The translations under genes and the position numbers were made by a program. Positions 6,249 through 14,048 of a stretch of DNA of 64,000 nucleotides are shown here, piece after piece. This DNA comes from UMGS1601 sp900553335 (lineage in GTDB: Bacteria; Bacillota; Clostridia; Oscillospirales; Ruminococcaceae), in contig CALEUW010000024.1 in NCBI GenBank assembly GCA_937920725.1, positions 1 to 64,000 on the forward strand, read 5' to 3'. Numbering within the stretch: position 1 is the stretch's first letter; each line of letters begins with the position of its first letter. The notes below the pieces were generated by a model. That model was given only the letters and a program-made list of their open reading frames with translations. It was not told where the DNA came from and ran no database searches.

Positions 6249-7862
6249 TTATAAAACTTCAGTTTCTATATTAAGTTCTTTGGCTTTGTTAAGAAATTTA
6301 TTAATAGGACTTTCTTTATCCTTTTGTTCATCAGATGAAACAGCTCTTACTCTTATAGCATATCTTGCGCCAAGCGTTTCCATGATGACTTCGTCAAGGT
6401 ACTTTACATGATCCTTTAAAAGCTTTACTAACAGTCGGTTCTTTACAACTATTAGAATCGCATTTTGATATACATATGCCGATGATTCGTTCATAAAAGC
6501 CGAGGTTGACGGGCTTTTTTCAACCAGTTTTTTTAATATTTCCGACCAGTTCTTCAGCGGTTCAAAATCCTCAGCTTTAACTTTTGAAAGATCGACCTTA
6601 GGCTTTTCAGGGCTTGTCTGATCAGTAGGAATGATAGGTTCGTATTGTCGAGATGTATCTGCTGTTTGCTTTATACCGCCGGTGTTCTTTAGCTTTTCCT
6701 CAAGCTTTGAAATTCTGCTTAATAGAGGAGCGATGTCAGAGCTTTGATTTCTCGCTTTTGACAGAGAGCTTTCGCTTTGACTGTTCTCGCTGCAAATCTT
6801 AACGAGTCCCATTTCGAACTGGATTCTTTTGTTCGATATCCTGATCAGGCGTTCATTTAAATCCTCAAAGCCTTCAAGCTTACTAATTATTTTGTTTAAG
6901 CTGTTGTTTTTAGCAATTTCATTCAAAAGTTTGTATTCTTCAGGTGTAGCAGCAATCAAATCGCTCGCTGAACCAACAGTTTTTATTATCATAGCGTTTC
7001 TTGCTTGTGAGATCAGTTCCTCGCAAAGCTTTTGCATATCCTTTGACATGGAGTAAAGCTCGTTGATACTGTTGATTGCTCTGGCTGTGTCGCCTGACAT
7101 AACAGACGATAAAATATCAAAAACATATTCTCTTCCGCTTATGCCTACAGCAGTTGAAACCGTTTCGACAGTCACTTCATCGGAATATGCTGTGCATTGA
7201 TCAGTCATAGAGAGTGCATCTCTCATTCCGCCGTCCGAAAGCTTTGCGATAAGCTCAGCTGCGTCCTCGTGAAGGATAAACCCTTCCTGTGATGCTATAT
7301 AAAGCAATCTTTCTTTAATATCGTTTATTTTAATTCTTGAAAAGTCAAATCTTTGACATCTTGAAAGGATAGTAGGCGGAATTTTATGAACCTCGGTTGT
7401 TGCAAGAATAAATTTTATATGCTCAGGAGGTTCTTCTAAAAGCTTCAGCAATGCATTGAAAGCATTGTTTGAAAGCATATGCACCTCATCTATTATAAAC
7501 ACCTTGTACTTTGTTTGTTCAGGCATGTATAGAGCGGATTCTTTAAGCTGTCGAACATCGTCAACACCTGTGTTTGATGCAGCGTCAATTTCAACGATAT
7601 CAGTTAATGATTGGTTCTCAGCCTGCTTGCAAATATCACATACAAGGCAAGGCTCACCGTCGTGCATATTAGGGCAGTTTATCGTCTTTGCAAAAATTCT
7701 TGCACAGGTAGTTTTTCCTGTTCCTCTTGAGCCGGTGAACAAATAAGCGTGAGCGGTTTTACCAGCAATTATTTGGTTTTTAAGCGTAGTTGTGATATGA
7801 CTTTGAGAAACAACATCGTCAAAGCTAAGCGGACGCCATTTTCTGTATAAAGCGCAGTACAT
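6249..7862 (-). CDS. dnaX: DNA polymerase III subunit gamma/tau
   Basis: This is the clamp-loader ATPase DnaX, 537 residues. Visible are RKWRPLSFDDVVSQ at the N-terminus, Walker A TGSRGTGKTT (about residue 44), a four-Cys zinc module (CPN...CLVCDIC), Walker B IIDEVHML, sensor ATTEVHKIPPTILSRCQRF and domain III. The C-terminal tau region is short. An A7 run at 6528-6534 fits a -1 slippery heptamer (codons 443-445), and the -1 frame reaches TGA two codons later. A gamma-like product of about 447 residues is therefore possible (see the findings). SRP RNA lies just upstream, as in Bacillus. Confidence 0.97.
   Translation of the reverse strand: MYCALYRKWRPLSFDDVVSQSHITTTLKNQIIAGKTAHAYLFTGSRGTGKTTCARIFAKTINCPNMHDGEPCLVCDICKQAENQSLTDIVEIDAASNTGVDDVRQLKESALYMPEQTKYKVFIIDEVHMLSNNAFNALLKLLEEPPEHIKFILATTEVHKIPPTILSRCQRFDFSRIKINDIKERLLYIASQEGFILHEDAAELIAKLSDGGMRDALSMTDQCTAYSDEVTVETVSTAVGISGREYVFDILSSVMSGDTARAINSINELYSMSKDMQKLCEELISQARNAMIIKTVGSASDLIAATPEEYKLLNEIAKNNSLNKIISKLEGFEDLNERLIRISNKRIQFEMGLVKICSENSQSESSLSKARNQSSDIAPLLSRISKLEEKLKNTGGIKQTADTSRQYEPIIPTDQTSPEKPKVDLSKVKAEDFEPLKNWSEILKKLVEKSPSTSAFMNESSAYVYQNAILIVVKNRLLVKLLKDHVKYLDEVIMETLGARYAIRVRAVSSDEQKDKESPINKFLNKAKELNIETEVL
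6504..6534 (-). promoter_or_regulatory. Candidate -1 frameshift signal within dnaX
   Basis: On the minus strand the zero-frame reads TTA AAA AAA CTG, that is A AAA AAA at 6534-6528. A small stem GGTTGA/TCAACC (6525-6520 with 6509-6504) begins two bases after the slip site. The -1 frame continues ACT GGT TGA, so the product would end at once, as in the gamma form of other bacterial DnaX proteins. Confidence 0.35.
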
Positions 7863-7891
7863 AGTAAATCAACTCCAACTCACACAAACAA

Positions 7892-8026
7892 TTCAATCCG
7901 ACATATAGGTATGCAGGCGAAACTGTGTCACACAAAACAAACTGCTTAATGCTGCTCGGTTCCCCGCCTGACATGGTTCACAGCGTTTTGTTGCACAGGA
8001 CCTGCACACCTATATCTCGGATTGAA
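7892..8026 (-). ncRNA. ffs: Signal recognition particle RNA (small bacterial type)
   Basis: The minus strand folds into one long hairpin. TTCAATCCG at the 5' end (8026-8018, read in reverse complement) pairs with CGGATTGAA at 7900-7892. The apical domain carries the SRP signature GAACCATGTCAGG, then a GGGGAACC tetraloop region, then GAGCAGCATTAAGC. Location directly upstream of dnaX matches the Bacillus scr-dnaX arrangement. The ends are estimated from the terminal helix; the true 5' end may lie about 18 bases earlier. Confidence 0.9.
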
Positions 8027-8051
8027 AATGAACCTATTTTTAACTCTATAC

Positions 8052-8080
8052 ATTGTACCATAACTAAGCAAAATTTTCAA
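8052..8080 (-). promoter_or_regulatory. Promoter for SRP RNA (and possibly dnaX)
   Basis: Reading the minus strand, TTGAAA (8080-8075) and TACAAT (8057-8052) are separated by 17 bases. The predicted start near 8045 lies just ahead of the SRP terminal helix. The remaining 8081-8190 gap up to the next gene is T-rich and shows no further clear signal. Confidence 0.65.
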
Positions 8081-8202
8081 GTGTTTTTTTTCTTTTTCTG
8101 TAACAGCTGAGAAAAAAATATTTTGATCTTTTACAGCTTGTATTTTATTAGAATAAATCTCTCTGTTTGTCCATATGATTTAAAGGACAAGGAGGTTTAA
8201 GC

Positions 8203-9432
8203 ATGAGGAAAAAAATAATATTTGCATTAATAGGAGTTGTTTTGTTTTTTTGCGGATGCGACGATAGCAGTGAACTCAGAATACTGAATAAAGGTATTAC
8301 AAATTCATCTTTAATTAAAAGCACAGAAGCTGCATCGTCTGAGGGAGAATCTTCAGGAAAGTATAAAGCTCTGAATTATAAAGAGCAAAAGGCTGTGTGG
8401 ATCTCGTATATTGAGCTTGCAGATTTTTTGGCTGACAAAAATGAGGAATCGTTTAAAGCTAAGTTTACAAAAGCAATGGACAATGTAAAAGAATCAGGCT
8501 TTAACACAGTATATGTTCATGTAAGAGCGTTTTCAGACGCATATTATAATTCATCTTATTATCCCAAAGCCTTTATCTTGAGCGGAACTGATTTTGATCC
8601 TCTTGAGATAATGACAAAGATTGCACATGACAAAGAAATTTCCTTTCATGCATGGATAAATCCCTTTCGCTGTATGAGTGATGATAATATGCAGTCAATT
8701 CCGAGCAATTATAAGGTAAGAGAATGGTATGACGAAAAAGGGAATATTATCAAGCTTGCCGATGACAGCAGTCTTTATTGGCTTAATCCGTCATATGATG
8801 AGGTGTTTGATTTAATTTGCAACGGAGCAGAGGAAATAATAGAAAACTATGACGTTGACGGAGTGCATTTTGATGATTATTTTTTTCCGACTCCTGATGA
8901 AAGTTTTGACAGTGAGGAGTTTAAAAACTCAGGTGAGAAAGACTTAAGCGAGTACAGAATATCGAGAATAAACAAAATGGTAAGCGAGGTGTATTCGACT
9001 ATAAAGAATGAAAACGAAAGTGTATTGTTCGGCCTTTCTCCTCAGGGAAATATCGACAACGATTATAACAGTCAATTTGCAGATGTTAAGAGATGGTGCA
9101 AAGAAAAGGGTTACTGTGATTACATAGCGCCGCAGGTTTATTACGGCTACGACAGTACCTGTCCGTATGCTGAAACCATCGAAAAATGGAACGAGATGTG
9201 CAGCAGCAAAACTGTCAGTCTTGTAATAGGATTGGGAGAGTATAAAATCGTTTCTGAGGAGGAATTTATTTCAACGAAAGGCATAATAGCAAATATGATT
9301 AACGATGCCAAAAAACTTGAAAATTACAGCGGAATTGCAATATACAATTATAAAAATCTGTTTGATGCAGACGAAGAAAATGCCGAAAGAGTAATGGCTG
9401 AAAAGGAACTTATCGAAAGGTCTATAAAATAA
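8203..9432 (+). CDS. GHL10-family glycoside hydrolase-like lipoprotein
   Basis: This 409-residue protein starts with a lipoprotein signal (MRKKIIFALIGVVLFFCGC, lipidated Cys about 19), so it should sit outside the membrane. After a Ser-rich linker, the body (about 60-390) is a GHL10/DUF187 TIM-barrel protein of the YngK type. Typical segments are AVWISYIELADFL, FNTVYVHVRAFSDAYY, FHAWINPFR, DGVHFDDYFFP and YIAPQVYYGY. The family is assumed to act on peptidoglycan or other glycans, but its substrate is not established. The SD is AAGGAGG 9 bases upstream. It is followed by an independent promoter for yajC. Confidence 0.85.
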   Translation: MRKKIIFALIGVVLFFCGCDDSSELRILNKGITNSSLIKSTEAASSEGESSGKYKALNYKEQKAVWISYIELADFLADKNEESFKAKFTKAMDNVKESGFNTVYVHVRAFSDAYYNSSYYPKAFILSGTDFDPLEIMTKIAHDKEISFHAWINPFRCMSDDNMQSIPSNYKVREWYDEKGNIIKLADDSSLYWLNPSYDEVFDLICNGAEEIIENYDVDGVHFDDYFFPTPDESFDSEEFKNSGEKDLSEYRISRINKMVSEVYSTIKNENESVLFGLSPQGNIDNDYNSQFADVKRWCKEKGYCDYIAPQVYYGYDSTCPYAETIEKWNEMCSSKTVSLVIGLGEYKIVSEEEFISTKGIIANMINDAKKLENYSGIAIYNYKNLFDADEENAERVMAEKELIERSIK

Positions 9433-9456
9433 TTTATGAAAATTCTGTGAAAAGCA

Positions 9457-9484
9457 TTGTAAAATTCTGTATTTATGGTATAAT
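9457..9484 (+). promoter_or_regulatory. Promoter for yajC
   Basis: TTGTAA (9457-9462) and TATAAT (9479-9484) are separated by 16 bases. The site is 54 bases before the yajC start. Confidence 0.6.
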
Positions 9485-9538
9485 TATTAGTATCGCAAAT
9501 TAGAAAATAAAAAAGTATAATATTTAGGAGGCATAAAA

Positions 9539-9934
9539 ATGGCAACAACATTATTAGCAGCAGCTCAAAGCTCGTCATCAATGCTTGTAACTTTCATTCC
9601 ATTGGTTTTAATCATCGTAGTGTTTTACTTCCTTTTGATCAGACCACAGAGGAAAAAAGATAAGGAAGACGCTATGATGAGAAATAATATTCAGGTAGGC
9701 GATGAGATCGTTACTGCCGGCGGAATTATCGGAATTGTTTTCTCAGTTAAGGACGATACTTTAGTAGTTGAAACAGGCGGCGACAGAAGCAAGATCAGAA
9801 TAAAAAAATGGGCTGTTTCTCAAAATCTTACCGTTCATGAACAGCAGGAAGCAGCTAGAGCTGCAGCTAAAGAAGCAAGAATGCAGTCTAAAAAGAGTAA
9901 GGCTGACAAAATCGAAAACGATATTGAGAAATAG
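9539..9934 (+). CDS. yajC: Preprotein translocase subunit YajC
   Basis: YajC is the small accessory subunit of the Sec translocon (SecDF-YajC). This 131-residue copy has an N-terminal transmembrane helix (about 17-36), then FLLIRPQRKKDKE, NIQVGDEIVTAGGIIGIV and a charged Ala/Lys-rich tail. The SD is TAGGAGG eight bases before ATG 9539. It is followed by a TIGR04086-type membrane protein and scfA, a neighbourhood common in Clostridia. secD and secF are not in this window. Confidence 0.95.
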   Translation: MATTLLAAAQSSSSMLVTFIPLVLIIVVFYFLLIRPQRKKDKEDAMMRNNIQVGDEIVTAGGIIGIVFSVKDDTLVVETGGDRSKIRIKKWAVSQNLTVHEQQEAARAAAKEARMQSKKSKADKIENDIEK

Positions 9935-10012
9935 CTTTTCGGATAAAACAGCATAAAACCAATAAGTCCCGAATAAGGTTAAGTAAGTATATTTACCTTA
10001 GGAGGGATTTTT

Positions 10013-10411
10013 TTGCGCCGAAGAAGAAGGCACTTTAGTGCAAATTTACCGATTTTTATTTTTGTCTGTGCTTTGATCGCAATTCTAATAACGGTACTGA
10101 TTTTTATGGCAATTTCTTTCATTATGACAAAAATAGATGTTCCCAAAAGCATAACGCAGGTTTTATCTATTGCAGCCCTTGCGTTGGGGGCTTATTTCGG
10201 CGGCTTTATCTGTGCTAAAAAGTACAGAAATAACGGTCTTTTGCGTGGTGCTGCCTGCGGATTTCTTGTCTTTGTGTTTGTAATGATAATCGGATCACTT
10301 TTTGCAGGGAGCGTTATCGGCATATCTTCATCTACTAGGCTGTTGCTTGTAATAATTACCGGAGCTATAGGAGGAGCTGTAGGAGTGAACTCAAAGAGGC
10401 GTCACTATTGA
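10013..10411 (+). CDS. Small four-helix membrane protein, TIGR04086 family
   Basis: This 132-residue protein has a basic N-terminus (RRRRRHF) and about four transmembrane segments (about residues 12-36, 46-66, 78-100, 105-122), with Gly-rich stretches LGAYFGGFICAKKY and ITGAIGGAVGVN. Composition, length and position between yajC and the SCIFF gene match the TIGR04086 family of Clostridia. Its function is unknown. The start is a TTG at 10013 with GGAGGG at 10001-10006. It lacks a promoter of its own and is probably cotranscribed with yajC. Confidence 0.75.
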   Translation: MRRRRRHFSANLPIFIFVCALIAILITVLIFMAISFIMTKIDVPKSITQVLSIAALALGAYFGGFICAKKYRNNGLLRGAACGFLVFVFVMIIGSLFAGSVIGISSSTRLLLVIITGAIGGAVGVNSKRRHY

Positions 10412-10421
10412 CAAATTTTAG

Positions 10422-10450
10422 TTGACAACACTGTTTTATTTTGATATAAT
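10422..10450 (+). promoter_or_regulatory. Consensus promoter for scfA
   Basis: A perfect TTGACA (10422-10427) and a perfect TATAAT (10445-10450) with a 17-base spacer lie about 32 bases before the scfA ATG. This near-ideal SigA promoter suggests high expression of the peptide. Confidence 0.85.
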
Positions 10451-10481
10451 TAATTTATTAAAAGATACGGGAGGCGCAAAA

Positions 10482-10625
10482 ATGAAGCATATTAAAACTA
10501 TCAATAAGGCTAACCTTAAAGCAACTGCTGCTAAGGGTGGCTGTGGAAAGTGTCAGGCTTCTTGCCAGTCTGCATGTAAAACATCATGCACTGTTGCAAA
10601 TCAGAAGTGTGAAAAAGACGCATAA
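10482..10625 (+). CDS. scfA: SCIFF ranthipeptide precursor (six Cys in about 45 residues)
   Basis: This 47-residue peptide has the SCIFF layout: a basic leader (MKHIKTINKANLKATAAKGG) followed by a core with exactly six Cys, at residues 21, 24, 28, 32, 36 and 43. SCIFF peptides are near-universal in Clostridia. The radical SAM enzyme ScfB adds Cys-to-alpha-carbon thioether bonds to them. The start is ATG 10482 with GGGAGG at 10469-10474; upstream in-frame codons lie in the promoter. Unusually, the next gene is a cardiolipin synthase, not scfB, so the maturase must be elsewhere. A terminator follows, making scfA a single-gene transcript. Confidence 0.93.
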   Translation: MKHIKTINKANLKATAAKGGCGKCQASCQSACKTSCTVANQKCEKDA

Positions 10626-10641
10626 ATTTTTTAGCGTTTAT

Positions 10642-10680
10642 CGGTCGTATGGAGTTTGCGCTTCGTATGACCGTTTTTAT
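10642..10680 (+). terminator. Terminator after scfA
   Basis: CGGTCGTATG (10642-10651) pairs with CGTATGACCG (10664-10673), with two G-U wobbles, followed by TTTTTATTT. It separates scfA from cls. Confidence 0.7.
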
Positions 10681-10696
10681 TTAATGAGGAATTTCT

Positions 10697-12280
10697 ATGA
10701 AAGATAATGATAAGAAAACAAATGCTAATCGAAGATCGAAAATTTTTAAAAGCGGAAGGAATAAGCTTATTTCTCTGATATTCGGTAGAACCGGACTAAT
10801 AGTATTGGCGCTAGCAGTACAAGCTGTTTTATTAATAGCGGTATTTGTTTGGTTCAGCAGATATTCAGAATTGTTTATAGCCTTAGTTTTGCTGCTTACA
10901 TTCATAATGATCATTTATATTCATAATGCAGAGATCGATGCGTCTTTCAAACTTGCATGGATGCTTCCGATAATAATCTTTCCTATTTTCGGAACGCTTT
11001 TGTTTACCTTTTTCTCTTTTCAGAAAACACCGAGATATGCTAAGCGACGTCTTGATTTTATCGCAGAAAAAAGAAAAAGATTTTTATTGCAAAACAAAAA
11101 TGTAGAAGATAAGCTTAAAGAGGATAATATTAGAGTAGCTAATTTATCAGCATATTTAAATAAATATGCTGATGCTCCGATATATTTTTGCGATGAATGC
11201 GAGTATTTTGAGCTTGGAGAATATGCGTTTGAACGAATGAAAGAAAAACTAAGATGTGCAAAGCGCTTTATATTTTTAGAGTATTTTATAATAGAACACG
11301 GAAAAATGTGGGACAGCATTTTAGAAATACTCATTGAGAAAGCGAATGAGGGAGTAGAGGTACGGGTTATGTATGATGGAACCTGTTCGTTTAAACTTCT
11401 TCCTCACAATTATCCTAAAAAGCTTGAGGCGCTCGGAATTAAATGTAAGATTTTTTCGCCAATTAAGCCCCTTTTGTCTATATATCAGAACTACCGAGAT
11501 CATCGCAAAATAATGGTGATAGATGGAGAATACGCTTTTACCGGCGGAATTAATATGGCTGATGAATATATTAACGAAACTCATAAGCTTGGACATTTTA
11601 AAGATACTGCAGTTATGATAAGCGGCAAGGGCGTTATGAGCTTTACTATGATATTTTTGGAGCTTTGGAATATTGATGCTCAGCTTGAGGATATCTCAAA
11701 ATACGCAGTTCAGTGTGATCAGCAATTTAAAAAGGGCTATATCATTCCATATTCCGATCAACCTATCGGAACGGAAAATATCGCTGAAAATATAATTATG
11801 GACATGCTTTATAACGCAAAAAGCTATGTTCACATGACTACTCCGTATTTAACACTTGACGACGATATGCTTACAGCTATTAAATATGCCGCAAAGAGGG
11901 GTGTGGAAACGATAATAGTTATACCTGCACATTCTGATTCTTTCTTTAATCAGGTTTTGGCATATGATTATTTGCCTGAGCTTATTGAGTCGGGAGTTAA
12001 GATTTATGAATATACTCCCGGGTTTATTCATGCGAAAAATATAGTATGCGATGATGAATTTGCAATGGTGAGCAGTGTAAACCTTGATTTCAGAAGTCTT
12101 TATTTAAACTATGAAAGCGGACTATATATGTATGGCTGTGACGCCGTAAGCGATATTGAAAAAGACTTTCAGGATATTCTTTCGGTTTCAAAAGTAATAA
12201 CAATAAAAGACTACAAAAACACTTCCGTATTTAAAAGAATGCTGGGATTTGTCCTAAAACTTATCGCACCGCTTATGTAA
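10697..12280 (+). CDS. cls: Cardiolipin synthase
   Basis: This membrane-bound phospholipase-D-family enzyme joins two phosphatidylglycerols into cardiolipin. The 527 residues hold a basic N-terminus, two adjacent transmembrane helices (about 33-75 and 88-112), and two HKD motifs: HRKIMVIDGEYAFTGG near residue 272 and HAKNIVCDDEFAMVSS near residue 449. The length is typical of ClsA-type proteins. The SD is GAGGA before ATG 10697. It follows the scfA terminator closely, and no clear promoter was seen. Confidence 0.93.
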   Translation: MKDNDKKTNANRRSKIFKSGRNKLISLIFGRTGLIVLALAVQAVLLIAVFVWFSRYSELFIALVLLLTFIMIIYIHNAEIDASFKLAWMLPIIIFPIFGTLLFTFFSFQKTPRYAKRRLDFIAEKRKRFLLQNKNVEDKLKEDNIRVANLSAYLNKYADAPIYFCDECEYFELGEYAFERMKEKLRCAKRFIFLEYFIIEHGKMWDSILEILIEKANEGVEVRVMYDGTCSFKLLPHNYPKKLEALGIKCKIFSPIKPLLSIYQNYRDHRKIMVIDGEYAFTGGINMADEYINETHKLGHFKDTAVMISGKGVMSFTMIFLELWNIDAQLEDISKYAVQCDQQFKKGYIIPYSDQPIGTENIAENIIMDMLYNAKSYVHMTTPYLTLDDDMLTAIKYAAKRGVETIIVIPAHSDSFFNQVLAYDYLPELIESGVKIYEYTPGFIHAKNIVCDDEFAMVSSVNLDFRSLYLNYESGLYMYGCDAVSDIEKDFQDILSVSKVITIKDYKNTSVFKRMLGFVLKLIAPLM

Positions 12281-12350
12281 ATAAGAATAAATACAAACCT
12301 GTTTGGCAATAATAATTTCAAAAGAGAATATAAAAAGTTCTGGAGAAATT

Positions 12351-13121
12351 ATGAAGTACGAAAAGGTGAAAATAAGCGGAATCAATACAGCCGACCTTTG
12401 TGTTTTGACAGATGAAGAAAAAGAAGAGCTTCTTATAAGAGCTGAAAAAGGAGATAAGGAAGCAAAAGATAAGCTGGTACTTGGAAATTTAAAGCTGGTG
12501 CTTAGCGTAATCCAACATTTTAACGGGAGAGGACCGTCTGCGGACGATTTATTTGAAGTAGGAACGATAGGTCTTATTAAGGCAATAAACCGTTTTGACA
12601 GATCAAAGGGGTTTAAGCTTTCAAGCTATTGTCATCCGATGATTCTTGGTGAGATAAAACGTTATTTAAGGGATGATTCGCCGATAAGAGTAAGTCGTTC
12701 GCTTAAGGATTTAGCTTATAAGGCAATGCAGACAAAGGAATCTCTTGTTAAAATTAACAAAACTGAGCCAACTATTGACGAAATAGCAAAGGAGCTTGGA
12801 GAAAACAGAGCTGATGTTGTTACGGCACTTGAATCGGTAAGTGATCCTATTTCATTATATGAGCCAGTTTTCTCTGATTCGGGCGACACACTTTATGTGC
12901 TTGATCAAATTGGAGATAATAGTGATGATGAAAGCTGGCTGAATGAATTATCAATAAAAGAAACGATTGCGTCCCTTTCTCAGCGGGAAAAGAAAATCTT
13001 AAATTTAAGATATTTTCAAGGCAAAACTCAAGTTGAAGTGGCGGACGAAATAGGAATTTCTCAGGCTCAGGTGTCAAGGCTTGAAAAAGGCGCACTTGAC
13101 AGAATAAAAGAAGGTATATGA
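12351..13121 (+). CDS. sigG: RNA polymerase sporulation sigma factor SigG
   Basis: SigG directs late forespore transcription. This 256-residue copy begins MKYEKVKISGINTADLCVLT, the conserved SigG N-terminus. It has region 2 (DDLFEVGTIGLIKAINRFD, then KLSSYCHPMILGEIKRYLRD), the SigG/SigF-type segment SPIRVSRSLKDLAYKA, and a region 4 helix-turn-helix (TQVEVADEIGISQAQVSRLE). The start is ATG 12351 with TGGAGA ten bases upstream; longer in-frame extensions lack family similarity. It is not next to sigE/spoIIGA as in Bacillus. A terminator follows. Confidence 0.93.
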   Translation: MKYEKVKISGINTADLCVLTDEEKEELLIRAEKGDKEAKDKLVLGNLKLVLSVIQHFNGRGPSADDLFEVGTIGLIKAINRFDRSKGFKLSSYCHPMILGEIKRYLRDDSPIRVSRSLKDLAYKAMQTKESLVKINKTEPTIDEIAKELGENRADVVTALESVSDPISLYEPVFSDSGDTLYVLDQIGDNSDDESWLNELSIKETIASLSQREKKILNLRYFQGKTQVEVADEIGISQAQVSRLEKGALDRIKEGI

Positions 13122-13127
13122 ATTTGT

Positions 13128-13157
13128 TCCCCGTGTTTTAAACATGGGGATATTTTT
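13128..13157 (+). terminator. Terminator after sigG
   Basis: TCCCCGTG (13128-13135) pairs with CATGGGGA (13143-13150), 8 bp with one wobble, and is followed by TATTTTT. Confidence 0.75.
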
Positions 13158-13177
13158 GACATAATACTTTAATTTTC

Positions 13178-13206
13178 TTGACAATTTGAAAAAGCTGTGT
13201 TATTAT
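13178..13206 (+). promoter_or_regulatory. Promoter of the T-box transcript
   Basis: TTGACA (13178-13183) and TATTAT (13201-13206) are separated by 17 bases. The predicted start near 13213 lies at the foot of the T-box stem I. Confidence 0.75.
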
Positions 13207-13212
13207 ACTAAA

Positions 13213-13460
13213 AAAGCTGTGATTGGAATAAGTAACCGTCAAAACGTACTTTAGAGAGCTTTCGGTTGGTGCAAGAAAGCGGCGTTTTTCTGGTGAATAC
13301 ATCCATGAGCTGAGATTTTGAACATTTAAACATAAGTAGGAGTCTTCGGTTGCAACCGTTATATTGCTTAATGAGGTAGGATCTGCATAGGCTGATTTTA
13401 TAAACCGAGGTGGTACCACGAGTAATTTCGTCCTCCGGCACTTTTGCCGGAGGCTTTTTT
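13213..13460 (+). promoter_or_regulatory. T-box leader, tyrosine specifier, with terminator
   Basis: This is a tRNA-sensing T-box riboswitch. The sequence shows an AGTA motif on the 5' side of stem I, AGAGAGC and GGTTGGTGCAAGA of the stem I distal region, and GTGAATACATCC on the 3' side of the specifier loop, with codon UAC (Tyr) at 13298-13300. The T-box sequence AGGTGGTACCACG lies at 13408-13420. The intrinsic terminator is CCTCCGGCA/TGCCGGAGG (13432-13440 with 13445-13453) followed by CTTTTTT. Uncharged tRNA-Tyr should stabilise the antiterminator. The specifier reading is inferred from position but agrees with tyrS downstream. Confidence 0.93.
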
Positions 13461-13486
13461 ATTTTTAAGATTACATGGGTGATAGC

Positions 13487-14044
13487 ATGAAAATAATAAT
13501 CGGTGCAGGAAAAACACATCAGGACGGTTTTGTAAGCACTCAGGAAAATGAGCTAAATCTTCTGAATGAAGAGGATTTTAAACGTATGTTTTTCTCTGAG
13601 CTTCCTGAAGCATATTTAGCGGAGCATGTCTGGGAACATATGACTTATAATGAGGGAATTGCCGCTGCAAAGAACTGCTATAAATATCTTGCAGCAGGAG
13701 GATATATAAGAATAGCTGTACCTGATAAAAACTTTCGCAATGAATGGTATCAGAATATGGTGAAAGTCGGAGGTAACGGCGATCCTAAGCACCCTGCATT
13801 CAGTCATAAAATCGTTTACGACTATGAAACGATTTCCAGCGTTTTTGAGCATGCGGGATTTGAGGTAGATCTGCTTGAATACTGTGATGAAAACGGAGAT
13901 TTTCATTATAAATACTGGAACGAGGCTGACGGAAAAATAGGACGTTCTCTGCGTTTTGATACACGAAACTCAGATGATATGCTCGGAATGGTTTCCATTA
14001 TTCTTGATGCAAAAAAGCCGAAGATAATCAAACTTAAGGAGTAA
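13487..14044 (+). CDS. Predicted SAM-dependent methyltransferase (COG4627-like)
   Basis: This 185-residue protein resembles the short class I methyltransferases of the COG4627 type. It has an initial IIIGAGKTHQDGFVST, an acidic LAEHVWEHM segment equivalent to motif IV, then AGGYIRIAVPD and a C-terminal TISSVFEHAGFEVDLLEYCD. The SAM-binding glycine motif is abbreviated. The start ATG 13487 has GGGTGA six bases upstream; ATG 13475 has no SD. It is the first gene after the tyrosine T-box, with the radical SAM gene only 4 bases downstream. The substrate is unknown. Confidence 0.65.
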   Translation: MKIIIGAGKTHQDGFVSTQENELNLLNEEDFKRMFFSELPEAYLAEHVWEHMTYNEGIAAAKNCYKYLAAGGYIRIAVPDKNFRNEWYQNMVKVGGNGDPKHPAFSHKIVYDYETISSVFEHAGFEVDLLEYCDENGDFHYKYWNEADGKIGRSLRFDTRNSDDMLGMVSIILDAKKPKIIKLKE

Positions 14045-14048
14045 TATT

